Part shown: one piece after another, positions 11,151-23,600 of the stretch
Layout: each line of letters starts with the position of its first letter
How positions within the stretch are numbered: position 1 is the stretch's first letter
NCBI RefSeq assembly: GCF_964355755.1
Contig: NC_092670.1
Span: 21,203,201 to 21,267,200 of the forward strand
Length of the DNA: 64,000 bases
From: Antedon mediterranea
Lineage: Eukaryota > Echinodermata > Crinoidea > Comatulida > Antedonidae
Reading direction: 5' to 3'
The notes under the pieces: generated by a model
Told to the model about the DNA's origin: nothing
The model's database searches: none
The model's input: only the letters and a program-made list of their open reading frames with translations
Translations under genes and position numbers: made by a program

Positions 11151-11840
11151 GCAGTCGCTTGCTTATTAGTGTTTACCGACCGACCGACCAACCTACCAAC
11201 TGACCCAAATTACTGAACATGTTTAAAAATGTTGAAATGTTTAAAAACATTTATATTTTTTTAATTTACACGTGCGTAGCCTGTCACTTTTGACATGCTC
11301 GTAAAACGTAATTTTGAGTTGAAAAGTAAGTCAAGAAAACAGAAATCGGGCAAAAAGAGTGTGCAATAACATTTAACGCGCAAAAATCTGCGCACTCATG
11401 GCAATTTTGTAAACGCTTAAAATTGCCTGAAACGTACTCTTATTTCATCGCAAATAAAATTTTGAAAATTTTAAGCGCGCGTACGCATGCGTTACATGCG
11501 CTACGCACGTAATTGTATTGCCATATGATGATTTATGCCCTGAAATTTATGAGTACCAAATTTTATTTAATTGTGATTCATGGTTGTGAAGATATGATTA
11601 CAAACGTGATTTCGTTAAATCGTGCGTAGACCGCATAATTTTTTATGCCGCACCGTGAAAACATAACCACATCGATTCCTGGCCATAAGGAATATACTGT
11701 GAAAAATTGACTTAGCTAGATTAAACTGATATCAAGATAAGGTCAGAAAGCGATAAAACGCATAGTGATACCGGACCGACAGACCGACACACCGACCGAC
11801 CGACATAGTGAACTATAGAGTCGCGTCCACGCGACTACAA
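11151..11840. mobile_element. Possible non-autonomous DNA element with GACC-repeat ends
   Basis: A short imperfect inverted end (TTGCAGTCGC near 11149-11158 against GCGACTACAA near 11831-11840) encloses GACC/GACA repeats at both sides (about 11178-11205 and 11774-11804). No reading frame is present. Confidence 0.4.
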
Positions 11841-12065
11841 AGATGGTGGTTATACGGTGGATAATTTTGCTATAGCATGAAAATCAAAATCTGAAGTTGA
11901 ATAAAAATACCAGAAATGTAAAATTCAAGTTATATTACCTATATTTAGTCATCTGATAACATTTTTTACCACACCATTTATTTTTTATAGCTTTTTAAAA
12001 TGCCTCTCTATTTACAAAATTTGTGTACAAAAGAATAGAGATTTTACTGTGTAATTTGAACTATC

Positions 12066-12082
12066 CCCCCCCCCCCCCCCCC
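12066..12082 (+). repeat. Poly(C) tract
   Basis: A run of about 17 C residues, prone to length variation and assembly error. Confidence 0.85.
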
Positions 12083-12210
12083 ACTGATAAGAAAGTGCTT
12101 ATTTTCAACAAGCTCGTGTAACACAAATAATGAAACATAGGGGAAACTATAGATCGATAATTATTGGAATGTATGATCAATAGAAATGTTTTGCCCGCAC
12201 CTGGCCTTTA

Positions 12211-13260
12211 AGCTCTGTCAACACTATCAACTAGTTTTACAAAAAAGAGTGATGTGCCCAAATATGCTAGTGATATGACATCATGTCCATATATGGGCAC
12301 ATCACACTTTTTTGTCACTAACGCCCGTATTCTGAAACCGGACTTTAGTCGTAGTTCGAAGTTCGACTTGAAAAAGTCGTAGTTCGAGCTATTACTTCAA
12401 ATTCGATTAAAAAACGAAGTAGTCGAAGTTTGCAGTTCGACTTAATGAAGTCGAGCTTTTAGTCGAGTTGCACACGTCTGGGTAACAAAGGCTATACATT
12501 GGCCAATGACAAGAGAGTATTTGAGGAGCAGACGAAATTTTGCGCATTGATATCACTTTCCATTTTCTTACAACACTTTTTACGCATCAGGACTATACAT
12601 GAAAAATAGTTTTAATCGTTAATTATTAGAACAAGATCAGTATTAATTTAACAGTGAAGTACTTTTGATTAACAACAAACAAAATCTTCAAAATATATTT
12701 AGCTAACTTTTATATTTTCTAGGCCCCCAACAAAGTATGATCGCGACGAACCACGCACTTCATAGCGTGACAAGAAAGCGCTAGGCCCCCTAAACATTCC
12801 ATCGCGTGGTGAATTTCCGCATCTGCCATTGTCGCTATGGCGTGACGTAGCTCAAGTCGGACTTGCGCGAAGAAAATTATGTAATTTGTATACAGTTGTA
12901 AATAAAGATGATTTTCATTATTATAACATATACCAATGTATATTTAATTAAGCTAATATAAAAATAGATATTTCATTCTTCAATATCTGGCCAATATAAC
13001 AACTCAATGACTGTTACGTTTTTCATAAACATCGTTTAAAAACCATTTAGTCGACCATTTAGCCTGCCCCCTCCAGGACTAAAAAAATCAATCAAAATCC
13101 GTCTCGATTTAGTCGAGGTTGGCCTGAATTAGTCGGCGATTTAGTTGAAGTTCGGTTTATGAATTAAAATGACGTCATTTTGTTAGTTTTAGCTCGAACT
13201 ACGACTAAAGTCCGGTTTAAGAATACGGGCGATAAAGTTTGATAGTGTAGCAGAGCTTTA
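12211..13260. mobile_element. MITE copy 1 (AGCTCTGTCTACACTATCAA family), split by a later insertion
   Basis: The left part (12211-12321) and right part (13233-13258) together form a copy of the family found eight more times in this window. The break falls at the TAA within the conserved CATAAAGTTTGATAGTG segment. Confidence 0.8.
12322..13232. mobile_element. TAA-flanked TIR element nested in MITE copy 1
   Basis: Inverted ends of about 37 bp, CGCCCGTATTCTGAAACCGG at the left and the complement of CGCCCGTATTCTTAAACCGG at the right. It is flanked by TAA on both sides. A 3-bp TWA duplication fits PIF/Harbinger elements; a TA/mariner reading is the alternative. No transposase frame. Confidence 0.7.
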
Positions 13261-13475
13261 GGTGGGTTACTCATATTATTAATTTTTCAATACAGTTAAC
13301 ACATGCATTCATTTAACATTATATTTAGCTGCTCAAGAATATAATAAAATTTCTTTGTACAGTATTATTATAAATTAGGTGAGATTAGTACTTTTGTTAA
13401 ACAAGGCTGTATCAAAACTAAAATGGGTGTGTCCATTCCACTTAACTCCTGGTTAACTTTTACTGGTATGTTTTG

Positions 13476-13486
13476 TTTATTTTATT
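13476..13486 (-). terminator. Candidate polyadenylation signals downstream of TRAF-like exon 8
   Basis: Two overlapping AATAAA hexamers on the minus strand about 100 bases past the in-frame TAA at 13589. They would support a MATH-less end, but AT-rich sequence makes chance hits likely. Confidence 0.35.
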
Positions 13487-13588
13487 TTTGGGCACACAAT
13501 AACTACTCTATTGATGCGTTGCTTGGCCAAAGGCCCTTTTAATTACATCACATGTCGAGTCATTTTAATAAATATTAATAATATAATT

Positions 13589-16500
13589 TACCTGTTTTCG
13601 ATTTGGCTAATTTGTTCAGATATACCTTCTAGAACCTTGCCTTCAATCAACTCTCTAAAGCTAGAAAAAAAAAAAAAAAAAAAACTTAGAAAAATATAAT
13701 TTGATAATGCACCTCTAAGTAGGTAAATACAGTCAACTCTCCCAACACCTTTGGGCTTGCCAATGTCTGGTTTTCGGGAAAGTCTGGTATTTGGACTGTT
13801 TGGACTTTAAGAAAAGTCTGGTATTGGCAAAGTTTCCGGTTTTCAGAGAGTCCGGTATTGCGAGAGTTGACTGTATAGATATATTAACAAATAATGTGTT
13901 TCTCTTTTTGTTTTCCAAATAATATATTATTGTTGTTGTCACCTTGCTTGTGTCCTTGTCAGTTCTTCTATTTCATTGCTCTGTTTTTGGATAATTGAGG
14001 TCTGTATCAAAAGTTTATCTGACATTAATGCTAAATGCTGAGATGTATTTCTTTGCATATGTTCCTCCTTATCACACCGACGAAACTAAAAAATAAAAGT
14101 TAATATAAAGTTTCCATGTGCATAGTATCTGCCTTACCATGACTATATAAAGCAGAGTGGAGAGGAAGCTTCTGTATGAAAACCTTTGGGTGGGTATGGG
14201 TAATCAAAAAAGAGATTCTTCTTGTATTCTTGCCAACTTTTTCAGTGGCCAATGCACGAGACATTGAATTAAAATTATATATAGTGCCCTCTATGTTATT
14301 TTTTCGACTTATTGAGTTGGTTTTCCTGTACTATATTAACCATAAAATACAAATAAACTTAGGCCTAGGAGAATTATGCTCAAATTAATAACATAATGCG
14401 CAGTCCTAGACTCTTTTACTTCAAATTAGGCAAGCTAATTTCAAAACAATGTTTTTATAGATGCGCGAGAAATAGCCACGTACATGTGAGGTATAACAAA
14501 TCGGCCCTCATCCGTGTGAATTATGCATGAGAGTTGACAGGTATATTAGGGTGACTGGAAGGCCTTAAAACAAATAACAAACTGAGTAAAGGAACTTACT
14601 TTTGCATTGCAGCCAAGTACACTATAATTACAAGGAACTAATGTATTTGGACAAGTACCATCCACCCTCATATGCTTAGGTATCTAAAAAAAACATATTA
14701 TATTATAACAATAGCATAAATGTATATAAATATTAGTTTGGACTAGTAAAATTGTATGTGGGATGGTAAAACCACACGTAAGTACCGTGAGTGCCCACGA
14801 ATAGTTTCACTTACCTCTTCTCGGAGAATGTCGTTTCTGCCACACAAAAAACAAGACACTGGCAGTTTAGGGCAATGTAGGAGTTGATGACGCTAAAATA
14901 TTAAAAAGAAAATTGCAGCCAATGTTATAATATAGCAATAATCTACCAAATAACTTAAATCTTAAATACCAATCAGGGACTACGGTCACTTACTTGAAAT
15001 AAACCAAACTAGTGGGATTAGGGTGGTAGATTTATTTCATCATCTTCCAAAAAAAATTGTATTTTTTCTACTTGAAAAAAAAGAAGAGAAACATAATTTA
15101 CTTACAGTTAAATCTTTTGCAACAACATCATCGCAGCATTGTGAACACTGAACAGTTCGTAGTGGGCAGTTCGTTAGGTGGGTTGACCTCTCTCGTCGAA
15201 GGCATTGCTGATCGCATCCATTAGGGCAGGGTATGATACTGAAATCACACGTATTCTTGTGTTCCTAATAATATGGTTCAAACTGTATGCGAGTGTACAT
15301 TTACAGAAGCTGATATTATATAATTCCATTAAAAGTCTCCAAAAGTGGTATATTACAAACACAATGAAGTAACTATGTATATGTATGTAGAGGTGATGGT
15401 GTAGTTTGATGGATAGATGACTGAACCTTGCCTTACCTCCAGGTAAAGCAGCTCTCCTTTCCACTGGCAGCCATTGGGTTGATTATTGCATACACATTTT
15501 AAACCTAATATTTCTCTTTTGATTGCTACATCATCAAATAACTAGACAAAAAAATGTAAATGTAATTGATGATTGATTATTGACCATCAAAGAGCCAGTT
15601 AATACATACACAAGTTTTTTCTGTTGCACCTAAACAGAATCAAATATGATATAAACTATACTTACATCAATATTTATATAGAACCAAGTGTTATCAACTG
15701 GACACTTAGTATAATTGCGTGTTCTATGGATGATGAAAGAAAAAAAACCATTTTCAGTTTAAATCAACATTGTTAGATAATAATTGGGGAGTTATGATGT
15801 CATAATTATTAATTAAGGGATCAAGTGGTGATGTAATACAGTGGCGGATTTAGGGGGCGCACCCCTGCACTATAAATCTGGACCCAAACAAAATTATCTT
15901 ACTATAACGAAAACAAATTGGGAAAAAGCGCAAGAGTAAATAAATTCTTATTAAAACACATTGTTACAGTGCCGTGCTAATTTTGTCTTTCACAGAGGGG
16001 GGCACCATTGTTGTCGTCATTTAGGCCTAAAGCCTTAAGGCCATGTAAAAAAAAACAACAGTTGATCGTCCTGGTTTTCTAAAAAAAGGAAGGAAGAGGC
16101 TCTTTTTATTTTTTATTTTTTATTTTTTCAAGATGGCGACTCACTACCGTATTTTCTTGAATAAACATGCCGCTATGAATAAAAATCACTCCCACCCCTC
16201 GCATACACCCTTCCTGACAATTCAAATAAATATGGTAAGTACTGTAAGATGTCTAAACAAACATAAGTATACAGAACAGCAAATATTAAAATACACATTT
16301 TTTTTTATTTTATCAGGGGGTCACAATAAAAGTCCTTTTTGTACACTGACTTTATATCAAACTTCTGGATATTATTAGCCTACTGTGGCACAAATGCTCT
16401 AGTGTTTTTCCTTTTGGGTGTTTTGCCTGATTCCTTGCATTCACTACAATAAAGTGGATAATTCATGTTCTCAATTGATAAATTGTGCTCAGTTCCACAA

Positions 16501-18496
16501 TAAAAGCACAGGGGGTCTGTGAATGTTATGTAATAAGCTGCTTCGATAGGCAGGGCACATGTCATTTTGTCATTGACAAAAACAATAGAATCGTCCTCTC
16601 CCAGGATGTCTTGAAAACAAGTTCCATATGAATACGACAGTGTGTCCAGTTCTCGTTCCAAGAGCTGCCTTTGGTCACGCTTCAGAACATGTGCTGCATA
16701 ACATACTCACCACTTGGAGGCATTCTTCACACTAGAATAAAGAATGAAAAAGAGTAGGTAAATATGGTAAATTCAGTTGTGTTGAAAGAATTCTGAACAT
16801 GACAATAATATAATATGATATTATATGACATCCAAAAAGTGAGGGAATATCAATGCATACACACATATTTTAAAACAGGACGTGGGTCATGTACCCGAAC
16901 ACGTCCGTAAACATCTAGCCTATATATATGGGACAGTTTCAACCATGGTTTCAACCCAGCCGGGTCGATTCGCCCCTCTATGGATAGGCAAACTCTACAC
17001 TCTCTCGCGACAATATGCTAGCCTACAGTTTTGTTACTTCTATATGAACATTTTTACCGAACAATTACTCACCTCCGTAGTTTGGTATTGGTCTCCTATC
17101 GGTCCACCTTGATCGAATTCGCCGCCTGCAAAATCAGAGAAAATGTCTGCGAGAGTACGTCGGCCGTCCACTACACCGTTCTCGCATACCAATACCAAGC
17201 TTCACGATTTTTGTTGAAGTCCGAATCGAAACACAAATAAAAACCATGTTGTTTATCTACTACAATCTAGTTTAGCAGTATCCTACTAATACTATCCTAT
17301 ATCAATTTATTATGTAACAATTGATAAAAGGACTAAAAAGTAGGCCTACCAAGGAACCAATAATTATAAATATTAATAGTGTATACTGTAACTCAAATGT
17401 ATAGAATATAGTGATAGAAACAAGGTAGAACCGAAAACATGTGGTGCATTGATGGAGCAATCGTAAACGTTCTCCAAATCCAGTCGTTTTTTGCTTCACG
17501 GCAACATTTTTAAGGAGTAGCGAGCATATAGCGGCTGTGAAAATTCTAATTAGATCCAGACGTTTATGTAAAATATTATACCCATGATGAGTGTAATTCA
17601 AATATTCATACATTCAACGGCAGTGATACCTCTATCAGCGCTGACCTATAATCAAAGAATATGACCTCAAATTTATCGCAGTCGACGATGTGTATTGATG
17701 GCTCCCGACGGCTGTGGATCACGAAAAAAGAAAGAGCTAGGCCCAGCTTTCGACAAAGGTACAACATAAATCAATGTTTTATATACAAAATATCGAAATA
17801 AAAAATAAAATAAAAATTGATGCGGCCTGAAAAAAGCATGCGGGCGGGGACGATCAACTGTTGTTTTTTTTTATATGGCCTAAAACACGCTTTTTTACTA
17901 TTTACATTATTTAACATAACAAGGTTAACACTGGAAGTCATGTCACTTTTTGAACTGTTCAGAGTATCATCTGGGACTTCCCCCTGATATTCGCATTGAA
18001 CAAACAATGTTATCCCTTGTCGCATGTACACCAGCGAAAAAAGTAGACTATGATCATTTTGCTGATTGTTAACATGATATGCGAGTGTCATTTCCAGCGA
18101 ACTATAGGTTCCATTTATCATGAATTTTACGTTTGAGAATACCATTTCCGACTATGTAGGGGTCATTTAACAAAATTCGCTTCGCCATTGCGCCCCAACC
18201 ATGGTAGAGTTGAGTTTGTGTGGACTCTCTACAGTTTCCCTCCACCCCCTTTCAGAAATCCTGGATCCGCCCCTGTCATACCTCTCATCTAACCGGCTTA
18301 TTCGAAGTATGCAGGCTTGACAAAACCTATGGCCGCACTTTGTCTGTACAGGGTTCTTCATAACCGACAGGCAGATTGGACAGTGGTATTTGCGATCAGG
18401 AATTGGGTCAAAGTTGACATCACCATATCCATAATCATTGTCTAACGAAGGTGGCGTTGTATGTGATGTGGATGATGCTGCTGGTTGTGAAGCCAT
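13589..18496 (-). CDS. TRAF6-like RING and TRAF-zinc-finger protein, no MATH domain found
   Basis: Exons: 18496-18282, 15723-15666, 15541-15437, 15264-15106, 14892-14815, 14683-14600, 14085-13943, 13660-13592. All phases join. The RING ligands are C39, C42, C54, H56, C59, C62, C79 and D82, the TRAF6 pattern with a final Asp (C-P-V-D-N). Three to four TRAF-type zinc fingers follow (about residues 100-265, e.g. I-P-C-P-N-G-C), then a short coiled-coil (about 270-303). TRAF proteins are cytoplasmic adaptor E3 ligases in Toll/IL-1/TNF-receptor signalling. A C-terminal MATH/TRAF domain is expected but none was found. After exon 8 the genomic frame reads through the donor-like AG|GTAAAT into a TAA at 13591-13589, so a 304-aa product could end there. 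AATAAA signals follow at 13486-13476. The ATG follows a splice acceptor (TTTCTTTAG), so a 5'UTR exon lies upstream. Confidence 0.8.
13730..13873. mobile_element. TA-flanked 144-bp MITE in a TRAF-like intron
   Basis: The ends are CAGTCAACTCTC and GAGAGTTGACTG, flanked by TA on each side, with imperfect inverted sequence inside. The CAGT start and TA duplication fit Tc1/mariner-pogo type elements. Confidence 0.75.
15839..16080 (+). mobile_element. hAT-type terminus in TRAF-like intron 1
   Basis: It begins CAGTGGCGGATTTAGGGGGCG. A 36-bp segment at about 16040-16075 (ACAACAGTTGATCGTCC) is repeated in inverse orientation at about 17845-17882. With the terminus ending at 18275 it may bound one old element, although the flanking 8-mers do not match. 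Confidence 0.55.
16380..16724 (-). pseudogene. Unassigned cysteine-rich (zinc-ribbon-like) fragment with a frame break
   Basis: I do not recognise this protein. The minus frame 16661-16380, open upstream to about 16702, ends with C-F-Y-C-G, then Y-P-L-Y-C-S-E-C and a basic tail, suggesting a two-CxxC zinc ribbon. Near 16690-16724 the other two frames carry coding-like starts (M-P-P-S-G-E-Y and C-E-E-C-L), each stopping just before the main frame resumes. This suggests a one-base frameshift. It lies inside TRAF-like intron 1 between two transposon-like ends, so a mobile-element origin is likely. It could also be an unrelated nested gene. Confidence 0.4.
17845..18275 (-). mobile_element. hAT-type terminus abutting TRAF-like exon 1 donor
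   Basis: On the minus strand it begins CAGGGGCGGATCCAGG at 18275, six bases after the exon's last base, so the donor GTATGA sits directly against the transposon end. The subterminal inverted segment at 17845-17882 pairs with 16040-16075. Confidence 0.6.
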
Positions 18497-18980
18497 GAGT
18501 CCAACTCTAAAGAAAAAAGACAGTAAATAAAATGTGAATATTCAGTGAAGACTTTACAGCGCCGTATCCAGCATAAAGCAGATAAAGCTGAAATTTTCAG
18601 TTTTCACCACAAACCCCCAATCCCTCAGCACAGCTTGTCATACGCTATGGTCTTGCTTGATGACTGAATTTTTTATTGTGCATGATAGTGTAAATTAAAA
18701 AGTAGAAGTATTACAAAATACAATCAAGTTTTAAAGAAATTTTACAACTACAAGTTAAGTGGGTTTTCAATAAATACCTCACTCTACAGAGTGGCACAGA
18801 CTGATTAGTCAGCTCGGCAAAGCATCTTTGGGACTCTCCCACCCCTTCCCAGAACAGTAGGCTGCTGGGTAGGTAGTACGTCAGTCTACTAGAGTAGAAG
18901 TATGCATAGGAAAGTAATAATGTAAGCCTAGTAGTAGTAGTAGCTAGTACTTAGTAGGCCTAGTTAGAAGCTAGAGCCTA

Positions 18981-19790
18981 TATATATGTTATGCGCGATT
19001 TGAACGATTTGCGCAATTTGAAATTGCGCAAAAAAAATCCTTGCGCAATTTGAATTGAAATTGTGTTTCAAATTGCGCAAGCAACGTATTAAATTGCGCA
19101 AGTAATCTGCAAATTGCGCAAGGTTTTTCGACAGATTGTGAAATCATGCACACCCATATTTTTATAGTAATTTCTAAGAATGATTCAAAATTAAAGATAA
19201 ATATCGCATTTCCTTATTTTAGTAGTGCAAATATTGTTATAAGTTAGCATACCGTCGAAGAACCGACGAAGGAAAACGAAGCGGTGGTGTTCCACCAGGC
19301 GGGCGCGGCGCGGGCGGTCGGCTATACTACTCTAGCCTAGCTAGGGTCTGGACTACTGATACTGACTAGGTTACATGGCCTAGCTTAAACTAATATTAAA
19401 AACTTAAAAAGTGAGTATTAAACATTATCTTCATTGAAATGGTCTTATTTATATAATAAAATACTAAATTTTAAACTCCTCTGCCTAGGCCTAGCATAGC
19501 CATGTATGGAAAAATTTACAGTTCGTTTTCAAATTGCGCAAAGGTGTCATATTGCGCAAGAACTATCTTGCGCAATTTACAAATTGTGCAGCGCAATTTA
19601 AAATTGCGCAAAGATTTTCTTGCGCAATTTGAAATTGCGCAAGTTGATTGCGCAATTTGAAATTGCGCAAAAAAATCCTTGCGCAATTTAAAATTGCGCA
19701 AGAATTCTTTGCGCAATTTCAAATTGCGCAAGGATTTTTTTGCGCAATTTCAAATTGCGCAAATCGTTCAAATCGCGCATAACATATATA
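18981..19790. mobile_element. Fold-back element built from TTGCGCAA-type repeats
   Basis: The outer ends TATATATGTTATGCGCGATT (18981) and its complement (ending 19790) match over about 70 bp. Inside are many short palindromic blocks of the form TTGCGCAATTTGAAATTGCG, more on the right arm (19530-19765) than on the left. The centre (about 19140-19520) is unrelated sequence. Open frames across it are repeat artefacts. Confidence 0.75.
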
Positions 19791-19799
19791 TTAATAGCT

Positions 19800-20550
19800 A
19801 GCCAAAGCCACTCTACATACAGTGAATACAAACAACGATAGCATAAATTGGTGTAAAGTGTACAGTGTAGTAACTGTGTACCTACCTATAATCCGGTCCT
19901 ACTAAACAATCAATCAATATAATCTTATCAAAATGAAGTTTTCAGACTGTTTGATAGGAAACACCTACAAAAGAAGAGAAAACTGAGAGTGTCTGATCAC
20001 CACGACCTCCACCTGGTGTCAAGTGTAAACATGTGTTTGAAATTTTTCGCGCGCGTATTACTAAACAGCCAATTAAAACAAAGAACTTATTTATAACAAA
20101 ATAATTAACCCAAAATTAGAATAATATATAAATATTGTTTAAAATGTAATGACCTGAATATTTAAAACACATTAAAACGTTTAGTAGAAATAAAATAAAT
20201 TTTTAATTTGATAATGAAAGATATTAATTTGATTAGTAAAAAAACAAGAGAATATGGCCTATATAATAATTAATACATTATTTATTTGTTGGCATCGAGT
20301 CCTCCTCCTCCTCCTATACAAAAATAAAATAATCTCACATAAAAAATCCACTCTATTTTACTATTAGTCTCTAGAGTTGTTGCTCATGTTGCCCACTGAT
20401 TGATTTTTTAAAATATTATAGGCCTAGTATGTATATATTAATTAGTATGATTTTAGGGCCACGAGTTTCTGGTACAATATTAACTTGTTTAGTATTTCTG
20501 AATTCAGAACGTAAACAATTCCACGTGCGAAATGCCCACAATCTGGGATT
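19800..20550. other. Intergenic between the TRAF-like gene and unkempt
   Basis: AT-rich sequence with no recognisable gene. The 5'UTR exon of the minus-strand TRAF-like gene may lie here (a donor-like GTAGGTAC on the minus strand near 19885), but this is not proven. Confidence 0.35.
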
Positions 20551-20554
20551 CCCC

Positions 20555-20596
20555 GTCACGTGACTTCATTGATCTGTCAATTAATTACTGACGTCA
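20555..20596 (+). promoter_or_regulatory. Unkempt upstream region: CACGTG palindrome and CRE
   Basis: The 10-bp palindrome GTCACGTGAC (20555-20564), an E-box core, and a perfect CRE TGACGTCA (20589-20596) lie 105 and 71 bases upstream of the unkempt ATG. This position fits proximal promoter elements. Confidence 0.5.
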
Positions 20597-20659
20597 TGAT
20601 CAGGATGCGTAAGAGCTATGCGCAGTAGTATATGCGCGGGCTTGTAATGTTTTGGCAAG

Positions 20660-23600
20660 ATGCCGTCCGAGCAGCAGAAATCTGCTAATAGTAACCTAAC
20701 AACTCAGCCTGAAAAGCCTTTTCATTATACGTAAGTATAAAAATTGTATTAAGTTTTGTTCTTCAAGCATTTAGGATGAATAATATGCAACTGTCATGAA
20801 TATTTACCGTATTTAACATCATTTAATTTACAGATACTTGAAGGAGTTTCGGACTCAGCAATGTCAGGATTTCTTGCAACACAAGTGCCCAAACCATCGT
20901 CCGTTTACTTGTTTTCATTGGCATTTTATGAATCAAAGGCGGAGAAGACCTATACGTAGACGAGATGGAGTATTTAATTATAGTCCTGATGTTTATTGTA
21001 CAAAATATGATGAAACTACAGGAATATGCCCCGATGGAGAAGAGTAAGTCTATTTTGAATTTTCGCATCGCGATTGGTTGAGTGGTTGTTATTTTGGTCG
21101 CCATATTGTAATGGGGTTGCTCGCTACATGTTGTTGACACACAGAAAATCGTATTATTGTCGTTGAAAAGAAATCCTAGTGTTTATTTTATTGCGATGTT
21201 TACCCCCGATTTTATAACCATATAAGCATGTAACATAATTTAATAGTAACATTTTGATTGCAATTGCTTAATTTTATAGAAAAATTAACGTTTTAAATTC
21301 ACAAGGTATTCCGTGTTTGTATTTGGATTAGGCGCGCAATACGGCGGTCGTGTTCAATTAAGCAGTTATGTGAGGCATCACCAGTTGTTTAAGGGAAACG
21401 TAATTGGGAATCCCTCAGTTTCAGGGGCCTAAACTTAATGATGTTAGTTTTTACACATCTTTGAATATGTAAATGAATTTTTATACAACTGAAAATGTTT
21501 ATTATTACACTACACAACAATGTAACTTTTTTTAAAGCAAAGAAATAAATTTAAATAAATAATGCTATATATTATATTGAATATTGCTGTGTTTTTAGTG
21601 TTAAAGTTTGAGTAGAGACATGATAAAGATAGATGGATAAATTTTACTGTTGTGGGAATTATTACTATCAGGATTTTTCTAAATCTTTCAATAATTGTAT
21701 AAATTATCATTCTAATTTTGTACAATAATATTGGCATAGGCCTAGTCTGTTATTTTACAATTTATGAATTTTCAAAATATATTTCTGGGTAGACATATAA
21801 AGCAAACTAGAATAGGGTCAAGTGGAGCTAAAATAAATGATAGTAGATTAAATGGTATACATAACATAAATTATCAGCCAGTCATCCTTCTCTTATTGTC
21901 TAAATAAACTTCTTCTAAGTTAATTTACAACCCACCAATAAACTTATCAGGTACACCCCATTCTTCTACAGTAAATAAGCCTCAAAATGTATATATTACT
22001 GTAATTTATCTCTGAATGTATTAAAGTGAGTGGTCTGTGTCAATGTCATCATTAAATTAATTAAATTTCTTATATCTAGTCTGAGATAAATAACAATTTA
22101 TTTTTACACACATTTATAAGGACAATTACAGTATCTATTCTTTCCTAAAGTATAAATGAGTATACTGTAGTAAAATACAAACAAAAATTGTTATGCTGTC
22201 AAGAATGGGTGGGGATGGGGGTGGAGAGGCATTTTCTGTGAAATAAATGTCTATTATTATAGTATAGGGAAACCCATTAAATGATGTTGGTACTCAAGTT
22301 TAAATACAAGTTCATGTTCAAATGTGAAAAGTAGAGAAGAGTCCCACATTTGATACTTGGTAATCTTCAGTATAGTTGATTGAAAACACAATTCTTAAAA
22401 TAGTTTGTTATTGTCACTATTATCATCTGTGTTAGCCAAAATAGAATTTCAGGAATAAAGACATCCGGATGAGATTAATTTAGAATTTAGATCCTTTTTT
22501 GCTGTAATAATTTATTGCTCAAAGAATTGTTGTTAACAAAAACTGTAACAAGACCTGTGTAAATAAATAGGTTAAGTTTTCTTTGACTTTTGGCAGTTAA
22601 TTATATTTACATAGTACCACAAGCATTTCTTTGCTTAAAATAAATAATTATCAAAATGTCCTATTAAGATTTAACATACCAACTTTCACGCATCTGTAAT
22701 AATAGAATTTGTAGGCTTAGTGAAAGGTTCCAGAGAAAAACATGTTTTGACAGTACTTGTACAGTAGGCCACAGTAGTAAAAATAGATAACTGTATGATC
22801 TTGGCCTCAATAAAGAACTTAATAAACAATGTTGAATAATAATAATTCTGAGATTTTCTAACCATTTAACTGTATATCAGTAGTAGTGGGCTAGTTGAAA
22901 ATAAAATGAGAGTATTAGCCTTGTATATTTCATAAATTAAGTCCTAGAATTAAGGCTAGCATTCAACACATACAGTAGTAGGTCACAAAGCAAACAAACA
23001 AGTCATTGCAAAATATAAATATATACCTTTTGGTTAATCAATTTGTCCACAGTGTATCAATTGTTCTGTTAAGTATAATATAATGCAAAACATGACATCA
23101 CTCATGAGGTATTTCCCAGCACATAATCATTTTCTAACAGTGAATCACACTGGGTTGGCTTATTGTAGATAAATTAATGGGCTTTCCTGACCTCACATAT
23201 ATGACCCTTGACTTTAAAGATGTATTGTCCCCCAAAAAATGAAAAATAAAGATGAAAAAAATCAAATTTTGAATAGACCCTTTTGTAGTTAACATAAAGT
23301 TATTCACTTCCACCGAAAAAAAATCCGAAAAAAATATTGATTTCGCTTATAAAAAAATCAAAATAAGTTTACCATTTTTTCGAACTCATCGGCTCAGAAA
23401 TTAGGCCGGTAGAGCTAACTCATACATATGCATGATATGTTAATGAGCATCCACACAGCAGAGATCTGATCTAACAATGGACGATGCACGTTGTATGTAC
23501 AACACCACCAGAGATCGACGCGACTCGACTGTGGGTTTCCCTGGCCTGATCGTATAATGTAAAGCTGAGCTGTTAATTTGTCGGTAAGTAGGCCTAGACG

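Noticed and set aside
15839-18275. A single 2.4-kb hAT element spanning most of TRAF-like intron 1
   Set aside because: The two ends are similar and inverted, but the 8-bp flanks (ATGTAATA and TCATACCT) do not match, so I kept the two termini separate.
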